Assembly: GCA_964035015.1 (NCBI GenBank)
Contig: CAXIUP010000141.1
Span: forward strand, 384,501 to 448,500
Origin: Corallium rubrum
Taxonomy: Eukaryota > Cnidaria > Anthozoa > Scleralcyonacea > Coralliidae
Direction: 5' to 3'
Length of the DNA stretch: 64,000 nucleotides
Below are positions 10,219 to 20,726 of the stretch, one piece after another. Positions within the stretch are counted from its first letter, which is position 1. Each line of letters starts with the position of its first letter. Both the position numbers and the translations under genes were made by a program. The notes beneath the pieces were generated by a model. The model had not been told where the DNA came from and searched no databases. It saw only the letters and a program-made list of their open reading frames with translations.

Positions 10219-11571
10219 GTCTGGAACATTCTGCCTTGCCAACTGATGCAAAGACACCGGTCCTTCTGCCCTCCAGACACCATCTTACAGACCTGCTCAT
10301 TCGAAATCGCCACGAAATCGTTCATCATGGAGGAATTAAAGACACGCTGAACTGTGTTCGAGATACCTATATTGGGTTTTGCGAGGACGGGAAACCGTAA
10401 AGCGTTTGCTGAAGAAGTGCCCCAACTGCAAGAAACATGAAGGCAAATCGTTTCCTACCCCGAAAATCCCACAATTACCACTCAGTCGAGTAAGTGACGA
10501 CCCGCCCTTCACACATACGGGGCTCGATTTCGCTGGTCCCCTGTTGGTACGAGTGGGTGAAAAAAACGAAAAGTCCTACGTTTGCCTTTACACGTGTGCA
10601 TCTACAAGAGCCGTTCACTTAGAGTTGTTAAGGAACTTATCAACTGACACGTTTCTACAATCCTTTCGACGTTTTTCTGGCCGCCGAGGAATCCCAAAGA
10701 AGCTAATTTCTGACAACGCAAAAACCTTCAAGGCTGCTGCCAAGGAAATAGTTACTATCTCTCGCGCAGATGAAGTTCAACGCTACCTTACGAACAAGGT
10801 GTCCTTTGGGACTTCATCACAGAAAGAGCACCGTGGCATGGGGGGTTTTGGGAACTCCTCATTAAAAGTACGAAACGTTGTTTAAAGAAATCTATAGGGA
10901 AGGCCTCCCTGTCATTCGAAGAGCTGCGAACAGTGTTGGTAGAAATTGAAGCAACTTTGAACAACCGACCACTAACGTACATCTACGATGATGAAGAAGG
11001 TGTTTCGTATCCTCTAACTCCATCCTGTCTCATATATGGACGAAGAATAGCAACAACGCCGAATGACTGTCAGTTCGAGATTGCCAGCTCAAACAAATCG
11101 TTAACACGACGAGTCAAGCATCTAAATCGGATCTTACGAAACTTCACAGCGCAGTGGCGGAGAAAGTATCTGTTAAGCTTACGCGAATCATTAAGGGCAA
11201 AATTGGTTGGTACTGAAACGATATCTGTTGGAGATGTCGTTGTTCTGAGAAACGAAACTACGCCACGTATATTTTGGAAACTGGCTATGGTAGAGGAACT
11301 TCTCCCAAGCGATGACGGTATTGTTAGATCAGCGAAGATAAGAGTTTTGAATAAGGACTGCAAGAAGATAATCTACCTGCGAAGGCCAATTCAACATTTG
11401 GTGCCGTTAGAAATATGCAACGAACCGGAACCAGCGAAGGGAGGTGACAATAAACTGCCCGATGAACCTGCTAAGGTTGATAACCCGAATGAAGAAAGAC
11501 GAACGAGACGCAAAGCAGCGGTGATCGGAGAACTTAAAGTGCATATACGAGAATTTTCATTTTTTTTCTAA
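10219..11571 (+). pseudogene. BEL/Pao integrase, frameshifted
   Basis: The HHGGIKDTLNCVRDTYIGF stretch near 10319-10378 belongs to the HHCC-like N-terminal region. The DDE core reads GLDFAGPLLVRV (first Asp), KLISDNAKTF (second Asp) and, in a different frame from about 10803, APWHGGFWELLIKSTKR (Glu). The last frame (10933-11571) gives the chromodomain-like C-terminal SVGDVVVLRNE segment. Two frameshifts break the protein although the catalytic triad survives. Confidence 0.8.
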
Positions 11572-11774
11572 AAATCGGCCGTATGGAGACGATTCTAACG
11601 ATATATAACACTCCTTCAACGGATGAAAACTTCCCGAGATATTTGGTTCTAAACATGGCGAAAATATGTTTTTTCAAAACATGGCCGGGAGAAAAGAGTC
11701 TGAGTCCGAATAAGGCTGATGACGTCAAATCGGGACAAGTTGTATTTGCGACTACAGTTGTTTAGTATACAATT

Positions 11775-12042
11775 GAGGACGAAATACCTTCGCGTTGTGT
11801 TGTACTCGGATGTTTCAACAAGCCAGACCCTAAAAACGGTACAATACTTCATAGGGAAGTTTACGATGAAGATTTAATACCAGAAGCAATAGAATGATGC
11901 CAATGTTAGGATGTTAAGTGCGAACGCAAAGATACAGTATGGCGCACTGTTTGGTCTAAGCATTTCAACTGGCCAGACGGTTTCTTCGGAAACATTGTTT
12001 TCAAGACAAGAGAAGCCCTATATCCCGTGGCTAAAAAGGGCT
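11775..12042 (+). pseudogene. THAP-like zinc-finger fragment
   Basis: One frame reads SRCVVLGCFNKPDPKNGTIL then HREV. A second, after a stop, reads DTVWRTVWSKHFNWPDGF. The CxxxxC start, basic-His middle and Trp/Cys-to-His-Phe end recall the C2CH THAP finger found in P-element-like transposases and host factors. Cysteine/histidine spacing is damaged and the halves are in different frames, so I treat it as a fossil. Confidence 0.35.
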
Positions 12043-12237
12043 GATGTATATTAGAGAAACCTTAACAAACACGGACTCCAGGTAAAATAACTTTTTTAGA
12101 TATTTAGAAAGAAAGAAGTGCCGCTGAAAAACCACAACCTTCCAGATCATCTGAATACATCGAGCATGAAAATATAATGAAAACAAAACAAGCATATGTC
12201 GTTATGTCGAACATCTTGTCAGCTGCCTGCGTTGATG

Positions 12238-12545
12238 TCTGATCAAGTCTTTCTCGTCTCGGATGTGTTTTATGTGTTCACAGACATAATTATTGGGCAG
12301 TATAAATGTCGCTGGCAAGTATCTTGATATTATATACGCTTACAATTGCACACGACGTTGATTTAGGTAAACATGAAGCTGTGTAATATATAAAAGGCGA
12401 AGAGACTTGACATATCGAACGCTGTACATGTGTGGAAATAAGACTTTCTTTCTTTGCTTTCCTAATGTTTGATCAGGTCTTTCGCGTAGACATAGTTATT
12501 AGTCAGTAATGTCGCTGGCAACTATCTTGATATTATATACACTTA
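12238..12545. repeat. Short direct repeat
   Basis: AATGTCGCTGGCAAGTATCT with a following TTGATATTATATACGCTTA occurs near 12306 and again, with two changes, near 12507. The preceding GATCA-GTCTTTC-CGT context is shared. Confidence 0.6.
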
Positions 12546-12549
12546 GCCT

Positions 12550-12945
12550 TAGGCCTGGTTCATACGTCGCATTTAATTCAGACGAATTTAATTCATAGTT
12601 AGCTTCGTCGACTAGTCGACGTGAACTCGAATTCGTTTCATGCGACGAATTTAATTCAGTGACAAGCAAGGAAAATCCGGTTAGATCGCCCCAAAAACGT
12701 CCAATACGCATGCGAAATAAACAAAACGGGCACAGAAAATATGTTATCAAAATTTATGCATTTAATTCGATGCGACGATACAGCGACGTCTGAAACCAAC
12801 ACGTATTTCAGACGTTGTATCCTTCTCACCGTGACGGATACAACGTCTAAGACGAATTTAACTCTTCAGTCGAATTTAATTCGTTTCATACGTCGCACTA
12901 CAGTCGCATTTAATTGATTGAGTTAAATTCGTCTAATCGCACACG
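12550..12945. mobile_element. MITE rich in GACGAATTTAATTC ends
   Basis: TTCATACGTCGCATTTAATT near the left end is mirrored near the right end by AATTCGTTTCATACGTCGCA-type motifs and inverted copies of GACGAATTTAATTC. No coding sequence lies inside. Confidence 0.6.
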
Positions 12946-13194
12946 CCGTTAATAGTTGTGTTGATATTTAATACCCGAAGAGACTCGACATATAATTCTC
13001 GCGTTACATGAACCACTGACTTTTTTCTCGAGCTTTACAGCTATTTACTGTGGTTGGTTAAAAGCTGTAAAAAGAAAAATATCAGTGGACCCTGCGAGGA
13101 GACAAGCAGCTGACAAGGTGTTTGACAGGACGATATCAGACTGCTTGTTTTGTACTGTTTTCATTAAATATTCAAGAGTAGATATAGTTAGGGT

Positions 13195-13588
13195 ATGGAA
13201 GGTGACTTCTCAGAAGTGTTAATAGAGAATTTTAGAATTTTTTAAATGATATAACAAATGAGATACATATCAAACAGAAGCTATTGAAAAAGGCTATTTG
13301 GAGTAGAAATTTCTAGTTTTTAGCTAAACGGGAAATATTTTTAAAATGGGGAAACGTCGGTCACTTGATTTATGGCGTGAATGTGTTTATATGGCTGATT
13401 CATATAAACACGTTCACACAATGAATCAAATGACCGACGTTTCCCCATTTTAAGAATATTTCCCTAGAAATTTCAACTCCAAATAGCATTTTTCAATAGC
13501 TTCTGTTTGATATATATCTCATTTGTTATATCATTTAAAAAATTCTAAAATTCTCTATTAACACTTGTGAGAAGTCAACTTCCTGTTT
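13195..13588. repeat. Long palindrome (~190-bp arms)
   Basis: The left arm (GGAAGGTGACTTCTC through AAACGTCGGTCACTTGATT) is mirrored by AATCAAATGACCGACGTTT through GAGAAGTCAACTTCC. The turn lies near 13385-13400. Arm identity is high by eye. Confidence 0.8.
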
Positions 13589-14055
13589 ATTTGTAATATT
13601 TTCGAACAGCGGTTCGCAGATTTTGGACATTTTAACGAGTTTTACTTAACGGAGAAACTTGAACTATACATCAAATGGGAGCTCATTCAACATGTGATAA
13701 CATACGTACACAATATATTTTAGTGATGAGTAGTTCTAAAATTACTAGCCACCTTGTTTCACAACTGACGATATGCCATGTGCAAATATTATGCCATGTC
13801 ACTTCACACTCACCTCTTTTCTCCTCGGAATCATTCAAAAGTCGTCAACATGAAAGCCCATCGGCATCGGAGTTCAAAATATCACAGCCCTGCATTAAAT
13901 AACTATATAAAAGCCATAAAAATACCAAGTTGAGAGCGTCTGATGCGATATTTTGCAGAAACACCAGGCCTAAGTTACTAATTAAAAGGGATTAGCCAAT
14001 GGGACTCTTGCGTATCTTTTCAGTATTTAAACTTCATTCACTCGACTTTCTCCGG
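13589..14055. other. Intron sequence, nothing recognised
   Basis: AT-rich sequence with one 75-codon open frame that shows no family pattern. I support no feature here. Confidence 0.5.
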
Positions 14056-14060
14056 CGTTG

Positions 14061-14090
14061 ACCGCGTAGCTCAGTTGGTAGAGCGTCGTT
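14061..14090 (+). repeat. tRNA-like SINE head fragment
   Basis: GACCGCGTAGCTCAGTTGGT continuing AGAGCG is a good tRNA 5' half with a pol III A box. No anticodon arm or B box (GGTTCGAAT) follows, so it is not a tRNA gene. Confidence 0.5.
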
Positions 14091-14856
14091 TGAACACGAT
14101 CGAAAGAAGTTGAGTAGAGGCACTTCTTTCGTGTTCAAATGACGACAAATGTACCTTTATAAGAGTACATATGCACAGGAGTGATATATTTTATTTGTTT
14201 TATAAAATATGAAGAAAAAAAACAAACAAACTAAAAGTGAGATAGTTCTGAAACTTCGCTGCAGGCTTTTTCCGCCAGGTGACGCCACTCCACGTCATTC
14301 ATGATCTTCATACTCTTATAAATACACGGAGCTCAGCCAATCAGATGTGCAAATGAGATGATTTGTTACGTCAATTTGTTTGCACAGCATTTTAACATAT
14401 TAGAAAATTGTGTATATCTCTGATTATTGAACAAAATCAATTGAAACTTTACATGCGGATAGAGACCACTAAACTGAGCAACGTCATTGAAATTTTAGTG
14501 TTGCCATAGCAATAGATTAGTTTCCAGATCTCTAAGGGCCTGTTCATATGGTCCTGGTAAGCGAGCTGGCCCGCTTAGCGAGATTTAGCCTCGCACTTAT
14601 TTCCTTATTACTCGGGCTACCAGTGGTAGACCAAGTCTAGGTTTCGGCTCCGTTTCTGTTTGTTTTTTTTTGTCACACACACACAAAATTTGGGGGGAAA
14701 AAACGAAAAAAATTATGACCTTTATCAAAATGAGTTATTTTGTTTTATTAATGAAAAATATTAAAGTATTCCCTTCAAAACAACAAAAATACTATTTAAG
14801 TATATACCGACTTTATGTTATATACATTGAATATCTCTGTTATTGTAAGCAAGCAC
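14091..14856. other. Intron sequence, nothing recognised
   Basis: AT-rich. It contains a GGGCTACCAGTGGTAG...GAGTCTAGGTTTCGGC-like block (14625-14650) that recurs near 36870-36905. No gene is seen. Confidence 0.4.
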
Positions 14857-14960
14857 AAGTGGCGCAGTGGGTTGGGCGTCGGACTGTAAGTCAAAGCAAG
14901 TTAAGCCCGGGTGGCAGGGGTTAGTACTTGGATGGGTGATCACTTGGGAAGTGGGAAAGT
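14857..14960 (+). repeat. Chimeric tRNA/5S rRNA-derived SINE fragment
   Basis: A tRNA-like head (AGTGGCGCAGTGGGTTGGGC) runs into a 5S rRNA-like stretch: AAGTTAAGCCCGGG, then GGGGTTAGTACTTGGATGGG and TGATCACTTGGGAA. The second part corresponds to the 5S A-box to C-box region. It is a 5' piece only, with no SINE body or tail. Confidence 0.6.
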
Positions 14961-15970
14961 TCATTTTCCTTTTTCGATACGCTCATTTTTAACTCTAATA
15001 ACGAGGAGTTAATTCAACTCCGAATGTGGAGTTTATTTAAGTCCCCAAAACGGATTATTCTAGACCAATTTTTTTAACCCCTCATTTGGTGTTAAATCTA
15101 CTCCTTGAAAATAACAGTGTGTGCTCTATCAAGGAAAAAAGATCCTTGGAAGAAGAAAGTTGTTTTATATTACTATCAGTGCTTCTGCGCACAACTATTT
15201 CGGCTGCCGAGATCCTGAACGCGGCCTTCGTAATGCTTTTAGGCAATTCCTGGCATAATTACTTTTCCAAACGACAAAACTAAATTTTATAAACACCAAA
15301 ACGTTGTTACATAATGGTGGCTCGTTTCGGTGTTTCCTTAGGCATACCACAAGACCAATTCCCACTATTTACTAATCATTTACCTTCGTTAACCTGAAGA
15401 GTTTACCCAATAACCCCAAAAGTTCTCCTCGAACTTACGTCTAATACGACTCCGTGTAAACGGAAATGTTAAGTAAACGAATATTTTAGCGGACCGAGTA
15501 AACGTAACCATCCGGACAAATTTTCGTCGAGATAAAAATTCGTGCGGTCTCGTGTAAACGGGGCCTTTACAAAAACAGGTAAAGTTCTTAAATTTTCTAG
15601 TGTATTCATTTTCACTAATAGTTTATACTCCTTCAATAGTTTAAATTAGTTCAAAGTAAACAAAAAAGCATTTTCAGACCAAAAAAAACTTTCAGATTTG
15701 TTGAAAAAAAAGTCACTCCTGAGGTTCACTGTTGCTAAGTAACCAAGCGACCAATCAGATGCAAGTACTGCTGATCAAGGAACCAATCAAGTGCAAGTAA
15801 TTTTGCCTGAATTACAAAAAAAATGCCCTCTTCATTAGCCAATCATATTCAAGTAATTTTCCCCTGTATGTTATTACAAACGAAAATCAAGAAATACATG
15901 TATACAAATGCAATCAAGTAATTAACACGACAGAATGTTTTACTTGCAACTTTGAGTGCATTTGTATCGC
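14961..15970. other. Intron sequence with weak repeats
   Basis: There are short near-direct repeats CCAATCA-ATGCAAGTA/CCAATCAAGTGCAAGTAA at about 15750-15860. An AAACGG-rich MITE-like stretch lies near 15450-15570. No gene is supported. Confidence 0.4.
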
Positions 15971-15974
15971 TAAA

Positions 15975-16372
15975 ATTAAGGGTAAAGGAGGGTAAAGGAC
16001 TGGGGGCTAATCATCCTTACTTGCAGCCAGCGGCTGAATTGCAAAGGACGCAGATCAACGTGGCCGTGTCGAGGCATATCAAGGCGCTCGAAGCCGCCGC
16101 CAACGACACAGTTCAGACCACGGATCACAGCTAAGATGTTAGGTGTTGATTTTATGGAGGAAGGAAAACTGGAGAACCCGGTGAAAAACCCTCAAAGCAC
16201 AGGAGAGATCGACTACAACTCTACTCACATGAGTCCAAGCTCGACAATTAACAGGGTCATTCCCAAGCGGTCACCCATCCAAGTACTAACCCCGTCAACC
16301 GGGCTTAACTTTTTGGTGAGAGGCAGCGCGCTAACAGCACACGCCATCCGTGCTCCCCAAGCGTGGCGCTAG
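15975..16372 (-). repeat. 5S rRNA-derived SINE, full-length copy 1
   Basis: Read on the minus strand, it begins near 16372 with a head, then the 5S-like AGTTAAGCCCGGTTGACGGG and GGTTAGTACTTGGATGGGTG ACCGC block. A conserved body follows (GGTTCTCCAGTTTTCCTTCC, GTGATCCGTGGTCTGAACTG), and it ends in a repeated CTTTACC-type tail. The plus-strand open frames here are shadows of the SINE. A second nearly full copy is at 18470-18850. Confidence 0.75.
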
Positions 16373-16450
16373 ATGGTTACAAGCTCGTCTTGGGACAGGT
16401 AATGTGTACCTTTCTTAGTTCTATCGACGATTTATAGACATTATTTTATT

Positions 16451-16747
16451 CATAGTCAATCGAGATATGGTCTGGAAACTCAGATAAAGTCTTTGGTCTA
16501 TCTTTTTGTTCACCATTATGCATTTTTGTGCACGGTGCACGGTCACTGAACACATTGTATTTTAGTATAATGAACGAATTATCCAATAGCAACGTTTCAG
16601 TTCAATCACTCAACCGTGCTATTTAAATATTAATAACCTAAAACAAAGGATGTGCACGGTGTAAGGTACGGTTCAACATAAAATCACAGCTCATTATAGG
16701 CGCTTTGAAGTTTGTCGAGTTTCCAGACCATATCTCGATTGACTATG
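16451..16747. mobile_element. MITE with 30-bp TIRs
   Basis: CATAGTCAATCGAGATATGG followed by TCTGGAAACTC is repeated inverted at 16717-16747. TTTTATT flanks both sides, giving a 7-8 bp duplication. It shares its interior with the MITE at 9912-10218. Confidence 0.75.
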
Positions 16748-16834
16748 TTTTATTAAAGAAATAAGAGAACTTAATCGCTGCGCGAAAGTCGAGCAACCAT
16801 CCTCGTTCCTGGTCAGATGAAAACGATTGAAGCA

Positions 16835-17440
16835 TAGATTGCAAAAGGACTGGATAGGAAACTAATAGTCATGTGGGGTGTTTTGAGCCTTTTCATTGGT
16901 TGAATCGCATTCACTGAGTTTGCAAAATGGCTGAAACATAGTTGCAAATTGTGATGTCACGAATGGCGCGAATATGCTTGTTTTACTGAGGTTTTTAAGT
17001 GAACGTTTCTTCAAATTCTTCATATTCTCACATTCAGATGACTATATTGACGTTTCAAATTATTTTATTATTGCCTTACAAACCTGCCTAAGCCACAATC
17101 GAGTGTTCGAGGTAAACGTTGTTGATCTTTGTTTTGATGTTTTCTGTGTTGTATTAAAAGGAACTGGCGTCCCTAAATAGTACATTGTTTTGCTTGGAAT
17201 TTGGGATGCATTGGAATGATTTGCTAGTAAACCTTGATATCTTCTTTTAAAATGAGTGAGAACAGATGGGACTTTTATCGTATTGTGGCTTTGTCGTATT
17301 TACAGGCAGTTCGATTTTCATTTTAAGTTGTATTAATTCTAAACTTTGAATGTACAAGGGGTTTTTAAGCTTGTCAATTGCAACCAGGTTGTTATGCTCA
17401 CGCCATCAAGTTTCCTATCCAGTCTTTTTACTATCCATGA
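16835..17440. mobile_element. Inverted-repeat element
   Basis: GACTGGATAGGAAACT near 16849 is mirrored by AGTTTCCTATCCAGTC near 17408, with weaker pairing outward (AGCATAGATTG versus CCATGATTGAAGC). The interior is AT-rich with no transposase. Confidence 0.55.
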
Positions 17441-17569
17441 TTGAAGCGTGTGATTGGCTGGACGAAGTTTATTGTCTAAAACATAAAGTGGAATCTTCGA
17501 TTTTGCGGCTCAGACAACTTTAATTTTCAAAATTGATTTCTATATGAGCTTATTATATGGATAGTTTTT

Positions 17570-17682
17570 GAAGCCATTTAAAACATTCGCAGTACGTGTT
17601 TTATCAGATCTAAAACACTCGGATATCGCCTCGTGTTTTAAAAATCTGATAAAACACTGCTGCTCATGTTTTAAATAGTACA
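17570..17682. repeat. Palindromic repeat around TGTTTTATCAGAT
   Basis: GAAGCCATTTAAAACATTCG and GTGTTTTATCAGAT are mirrored by ATCTGATAAAACAC and TGTTTTAAATAGTAC. A diverged relative lies at 57080-57180. Confidence 0.55.
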
Positions 17683-17950
17683 CAAACATCGATCCCCGAC
17701 ATTTTTAAAACTACCACATAGTTCTTTTTAAATTCTATTAAATCAGGCGTTATTTTACCAATAATTTACAACTTGTTGTGAAACTGATCACTTTCAACAA
17801 AACTAATATTGTCTCAAAAGCAACGTTTACGGTTCTTCATTCAAAATAAAAACCCTACTTGTCACAATGAGCGAAAGGCACTGTCTCATTTCGTCCATGA
17901 ATCATTCTACTAAATAATGTAAAGATAATAAATGAACACATTCTCTTTAC

Positions 17951-18286
17951 CTGAAGACTTCGTGCTGTTGGTCGGTGTGGTGCTTGGCACTGGTGTGGTG
18001 CTTGGCGCTGGAGTTTTGCCTCCACTTTCTGTCACATTGAGATCTAAACTTTTCTCTTTAGAACCAGCGGTATTAATGGCAAAACAGGTATATGTTCCAA
18101 TATCATTTGAGTCTGCATTTTCAATTATTAGTACTCCTGTAGTTGAGACGGTCGTTCCATTAAACTTAATTTGGTATGTTGGCTTGGGATAACCATCAAT
18201 GGCGACGCATGTTAGCTTAACATTGTCACTAAGTTTGGCATTGTCCTCACTGGCGTTGCTGGTGAACGATACCATAGTTGGTTTGT
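17951..18286 (-). CDS. Ig-receptor gene: third Ig domain plus Thr/Pro stalk
   Basis: The exon begins KPTMVSFTSNASEDNAKL and contains the Ig C2 pattern: VKLTCVAIDGYP (first Cys), a short E-strand (VLIIENADSNDIG) and GTYTCFAINTAG (second Cys in the DxGTYxC form). It continues with a stalk (GGKTPAPSTTPVPSTTP, then TNSTKSS) typical of O-glycosylated spacers before a membrane helix. The AG acceptor at 18287-18288 and GTAAAG donor at 17950-17945 both give phase 1. Joined to the previous exon it reads VKYKPTM, a normal Ig-Ig boundary. It should directly precede the transmembrane exon. Confidence 0.78.
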
Positions 18287-18469
18287 CTAAAAGAATAAAA
18301 ATTATTATAGCTACTCACTATATATCAGCTGTTGGGCAAGCTGATTGGTTCTGCTACCAGCTAGCTATCAGCTTATATATCATTAGCACTCATGACCTCT
18401 ATACAACTGGACTGCGCGGGTGCCCCGCGAAAAAATGGCCCAAATACACGCCATCAGGCGCCATCTTGT

Positions 18470-18850
18470 TAGGATAAAGGATAGGATAAAGGACATGTGG
18501 CTAATCATCGTTACTTGCAGCCAAGCGGCTGAATTGCGAAGGACGCAGATCAACGTGACCGTGTCGGGGCATATCATAGGCGCTCCAAGCAACCACCAAC
18601 GACACAGTTCAGACCACGGATCACAGCTGAGATGTTAGGTGTTGATTTTATGGAGGGAGGAAAACTGGAGAACCCGGCGAAAAACCCTCGAAGCACAGGA
18701 GAGATCAACTACAACTCTACTCACATGAGTCCAAGCCCGATAAGGGGGTCATTCCCAAGCGGTCACCCATCCAAGTACTAACCCCGTCTGACCGGGCTTA
18801 ACTTTTTGGTGAGAGGCAGCGCGCTAACAGCACACGCCACCCATGCTCCT
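18470..18850 (-). repeat. 5S rRNA-derived SINE, full-length copy 2
   Basis: It has the same order as the copy at 15975-16372 when read on the minus strand: head with GTGTGCTGTTAGCGCGCTGC, 5S-like GTTAGTACTTGGATGGGTGA, body with GGTTCTCCAGTTTTCCTCCC, and a tail of TTTATCC repeats near 18470-18490. Several substitutions and small indels separate the two copies. Confidence 0.78.
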
Positions 18851-19205
18851 CTGAGCAGCGAAATTGACCAATAACAGGCCAGCTTTTGGCTAGCCATGTC
18901 TTATGAGATTAAAAAGGGCATGGGACCAAATTTACACAAAAATACGAGCTCAGAGTTGACAAACATTTTGAAAGCTAAAAACGATTGTCGGTAAGCAAAA
19001 AGTGCAACTAAACCAAAAACATATTTACAGGTTTCTTTTCAAAGGATATTTCTGAATGGTTTTATGTTGTATTTGTATGTTTCTTGAGTTTCTTCGTGTT
19101 CGGGAAGATGTTTTAATTGTCCGTTTTGAGCTTGCTTCATTCGAAAAACACGGCAAAGAAAAAAGCTTGGAATTTTCCACGGAACCTTTGTTTCACGCCA
19201 TAATT
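18851..19205. other. Intron sequence left of the Polinton-like element
   Basis: AT-rich with short open frames lacking any family pattern. I see nothing else. Confidence 0.5.
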
Positions 19206-19211
19206 TATATA
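19206..19211. repeat. Candidate 6-bp target duplication, left (TATATA)
   Basis: TATATA directly precedes the AG start of the 7.5-kb element and recurs immediately after its CT end. Six bases is the Polinton length, but the motif is simple sequence. Confidence 0.5.
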
Positions 19212-19284
19212 AGTAGTGATACCCCCCCATATGGCGGATTCATAATTAATTAGGTAAATTGAATTTTTAATGAGCTCTATCAAT

Positions 19285-19740
19285 ATCCTCCTCAGGCTCC
19301 TTTGGGACCCTCTAACCTAATCTCATTATGCATACGTCATTATTTCTCATGCTCCTTTGGGACATAGTAACCCTAACTTTCCCCCCTAAACCCTGGCTGT
19401 TACTTAACCCCCCTGGTATTCACTACGTCATATATTCAACTTATTATTTATTCATTCTCAGGCTCCTTTGGGACGTCGTAACCCTAATTTTCCCCCCTAA
19501 ACCCTAGTTGTTACTCAACCCCCTGGTATTCACTACGTCATACCGACTTATTATTTATTCATTCTCAGACTCCTTTGGGACCTCCTAACCCTAACTTCAC
19601 CCCTAACCCTAGCCGTCACTCAACCCCCGGTTTTCACTACGTCATACCGACTTATTATTTATTCATTCTCAGACTCCTTTGGGACGTAGTAACCCTAACT
19701 TTTCCCCCCTAACCCTAGATGTTACTTAACGCCCCCGTCA
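19285..19740. repeat. Telomere-like subterminal tandem repeats, left
   Basis: Units of about 105-110 bp, each with a CTCCTTTGGGAC block, AACCCTAACTTTCCCCCCTA-type runs and CACTACGTCATA, repeat four to five times. The CCCTAA words resemble the metazoan telomere repeat in isolated copies, not long arrays. Confidence 0.7.
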
Positions 19741-20148
19741 TTCCCGATTGGTCTCCGACTGATTTCCGAAGTTACGTAAAAGGCACTGGACTTATCTCTT
19801 TATAACTAATAGAAACCAACTTTCATTTAAACCCTTAACCCTACTTATAGCCAACACTTGTGGGACACGTAGACGTACAGAGCATGCGTACAGTAAACTT
19901 TAACAAAATAGACGTTCTTTACAAGGAACTAAAAAGAAAGTGAGAGAGACACTTTATATTTTTTATCTGAAACCTTGTCTCGATGAGTATAGAGAGTTTT
20001 GGGCAGCCTAAGTGTCTGAATTGGCAGAGCTCGTATAGACTCAGATTAATAGCATACATGAATATTATATCAGTTTGGAACTTAAACGGCCAAACAGTTC
20101 TTTACCCATTTATTTGGACATATGTGCCGAATTGTCGCTTATTTGGCT

Positions 20149-20346
20149 TTAGTGTATAAAGTAAACGATGCCTTGAATGAAGAAACCGTTCGGCAAGCTG
20201 TTCGATAGACATTGAAACACTTTCTTCAGATAAACGGCTGACTCGGCTATTTTATTAACGTCGTCAAGCATCTTGTTAATGTTGCTACGGCTGATATTTG
20301 CATATTTATCCTGAGTGCACGTGCAGGACACAAAAGAAAAACTCAT
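20149..20346 (-). CDS. Small hypothetical protein, left-arm copy (65 aa)
   Basis: The frame starts MSFSFVSCTCTQDKYANI and ends FFIQGIVYFIH. It contains an amphipathic middle (INKMLDDVNKIAESAVYLKK) and no known motif. It is preserved intact in both arms, which mildly supports function. An identical copy lies at 25556-25753. It lies about 110 bases beyond the stop of the CxxC frame, on the same strand. I do not recognise the family. Confidence 0.35.
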   Translation of the reverse strand: MSFSFVSCTCTQDKYANISRSNINKMLDDVNKIAESAVYLKKVFQCLSNSLPNGFFIQGIVYFIH

Positions 20347-20453
20347 TAAGGGCAATTAAGAGGATTAAGCGCTTGGGCAGGTCTAGGCGAGAAAGTCATT
20401 AGCGTGTACTTTGCATAAGACAGAATTTACAACAATCGGTTTAAAATATTTAT

Positions 20454-20726
20454 TTACACAAAAAACTCTTGATTATTTAGTGATCTATCGGTAACACTAG
20501 CATATGGGCATATAGTACATCTTATAATCCGAAGGCATGGATCATGAGTCTTGAATTCTGTACCACAAACATTACATATCAGATTTCGAATAACGCATTT
20601 GTTAAAATATTTCCACAAACACTTAGGACACTCAATTACATGTGTAAAGTTAACAGGATTCTGACAACGTTCGCAATCAACAGGTTCGTCAATTATAGAA
20701 TTTTCTGATCTATTTCGGTGTAATCT
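20454..20726 (-). CDS. CxxC-rich zinc-binding ORF without ATG, left-arm copy
   Basis: Open for 90 codons, this frame overlaps the end of the 144-residue gene by 34 bases in the -1 frame and has no ATG before its cysteines. It carries paired cysteines (VDCERCQNP, IECPKCLWKY, LICNVCGTEF, DPCLRI, RCTICPYA), a pattern of a double zinc ribbon or RING-like fold. It ends QEFFV in this arm (QDFFV in the other). Translation would need a -1 frameshift from the acidic-tailed upstream gene, or splicing. A polyadenylation-type AATAAA overlaps the stop, suggesting the transcript ends here. Confidence 0.5.
   Translation of the reverse strand, partial: RLHRNRSENSIIDEPVDCERCQNPVNFTHVIECPKCLWKYFNKCVIRNLICNVCGTEFKTHDPCLRIIRCTICPYASVTDRSLNNQEFFV

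Larger units (their letters stand above)
5740..11571 (+). mobile_element. Degenerate BEL/Pao LTR retrotransposon
   Basis: Gag (DUF1759-like), zinc knuckles, aspartic protease, reverse transcriptase, RNase H and integrase follow in the BEL/Pao order on the plus strand, broken by several frameshifts, stops and at least one deletion. A likely 5' LTR end (ACA at 5967-5969) abuts a TGGCGCCC primer-binding site. The 5' LTR start is unclear. I could not find a matching 3' LTR after 11571, so the 3' end appears lost. The start given is approximate. Confidence 0.8.

Noticed and set aside
5740..11760. Complete BEL/Pao element with two LTRs
   Set aside because: I could not find the putative 5' LTR sequence repeated after the integrase.
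14061..14160. tRNA gene
   Set aside because: Only the 5' half is tRNA-like; no anticodon arm pairing or B box.
14857..14960. 5S rRNA gene
   Set aside because: Only the internal promoter region matches, behind a tRNA-like head; the 5S 5' end is absent.
15952..16372. Two small plus-strand frames
   Set aside because: They are antisense shadows of a SINE.
19280..19860. Chromosome end or interstitial telomere array
   Set aside because: CCCTAA words are isolated inside ~105-110 bp units and lie within a transposon arm, not in a continuous array.
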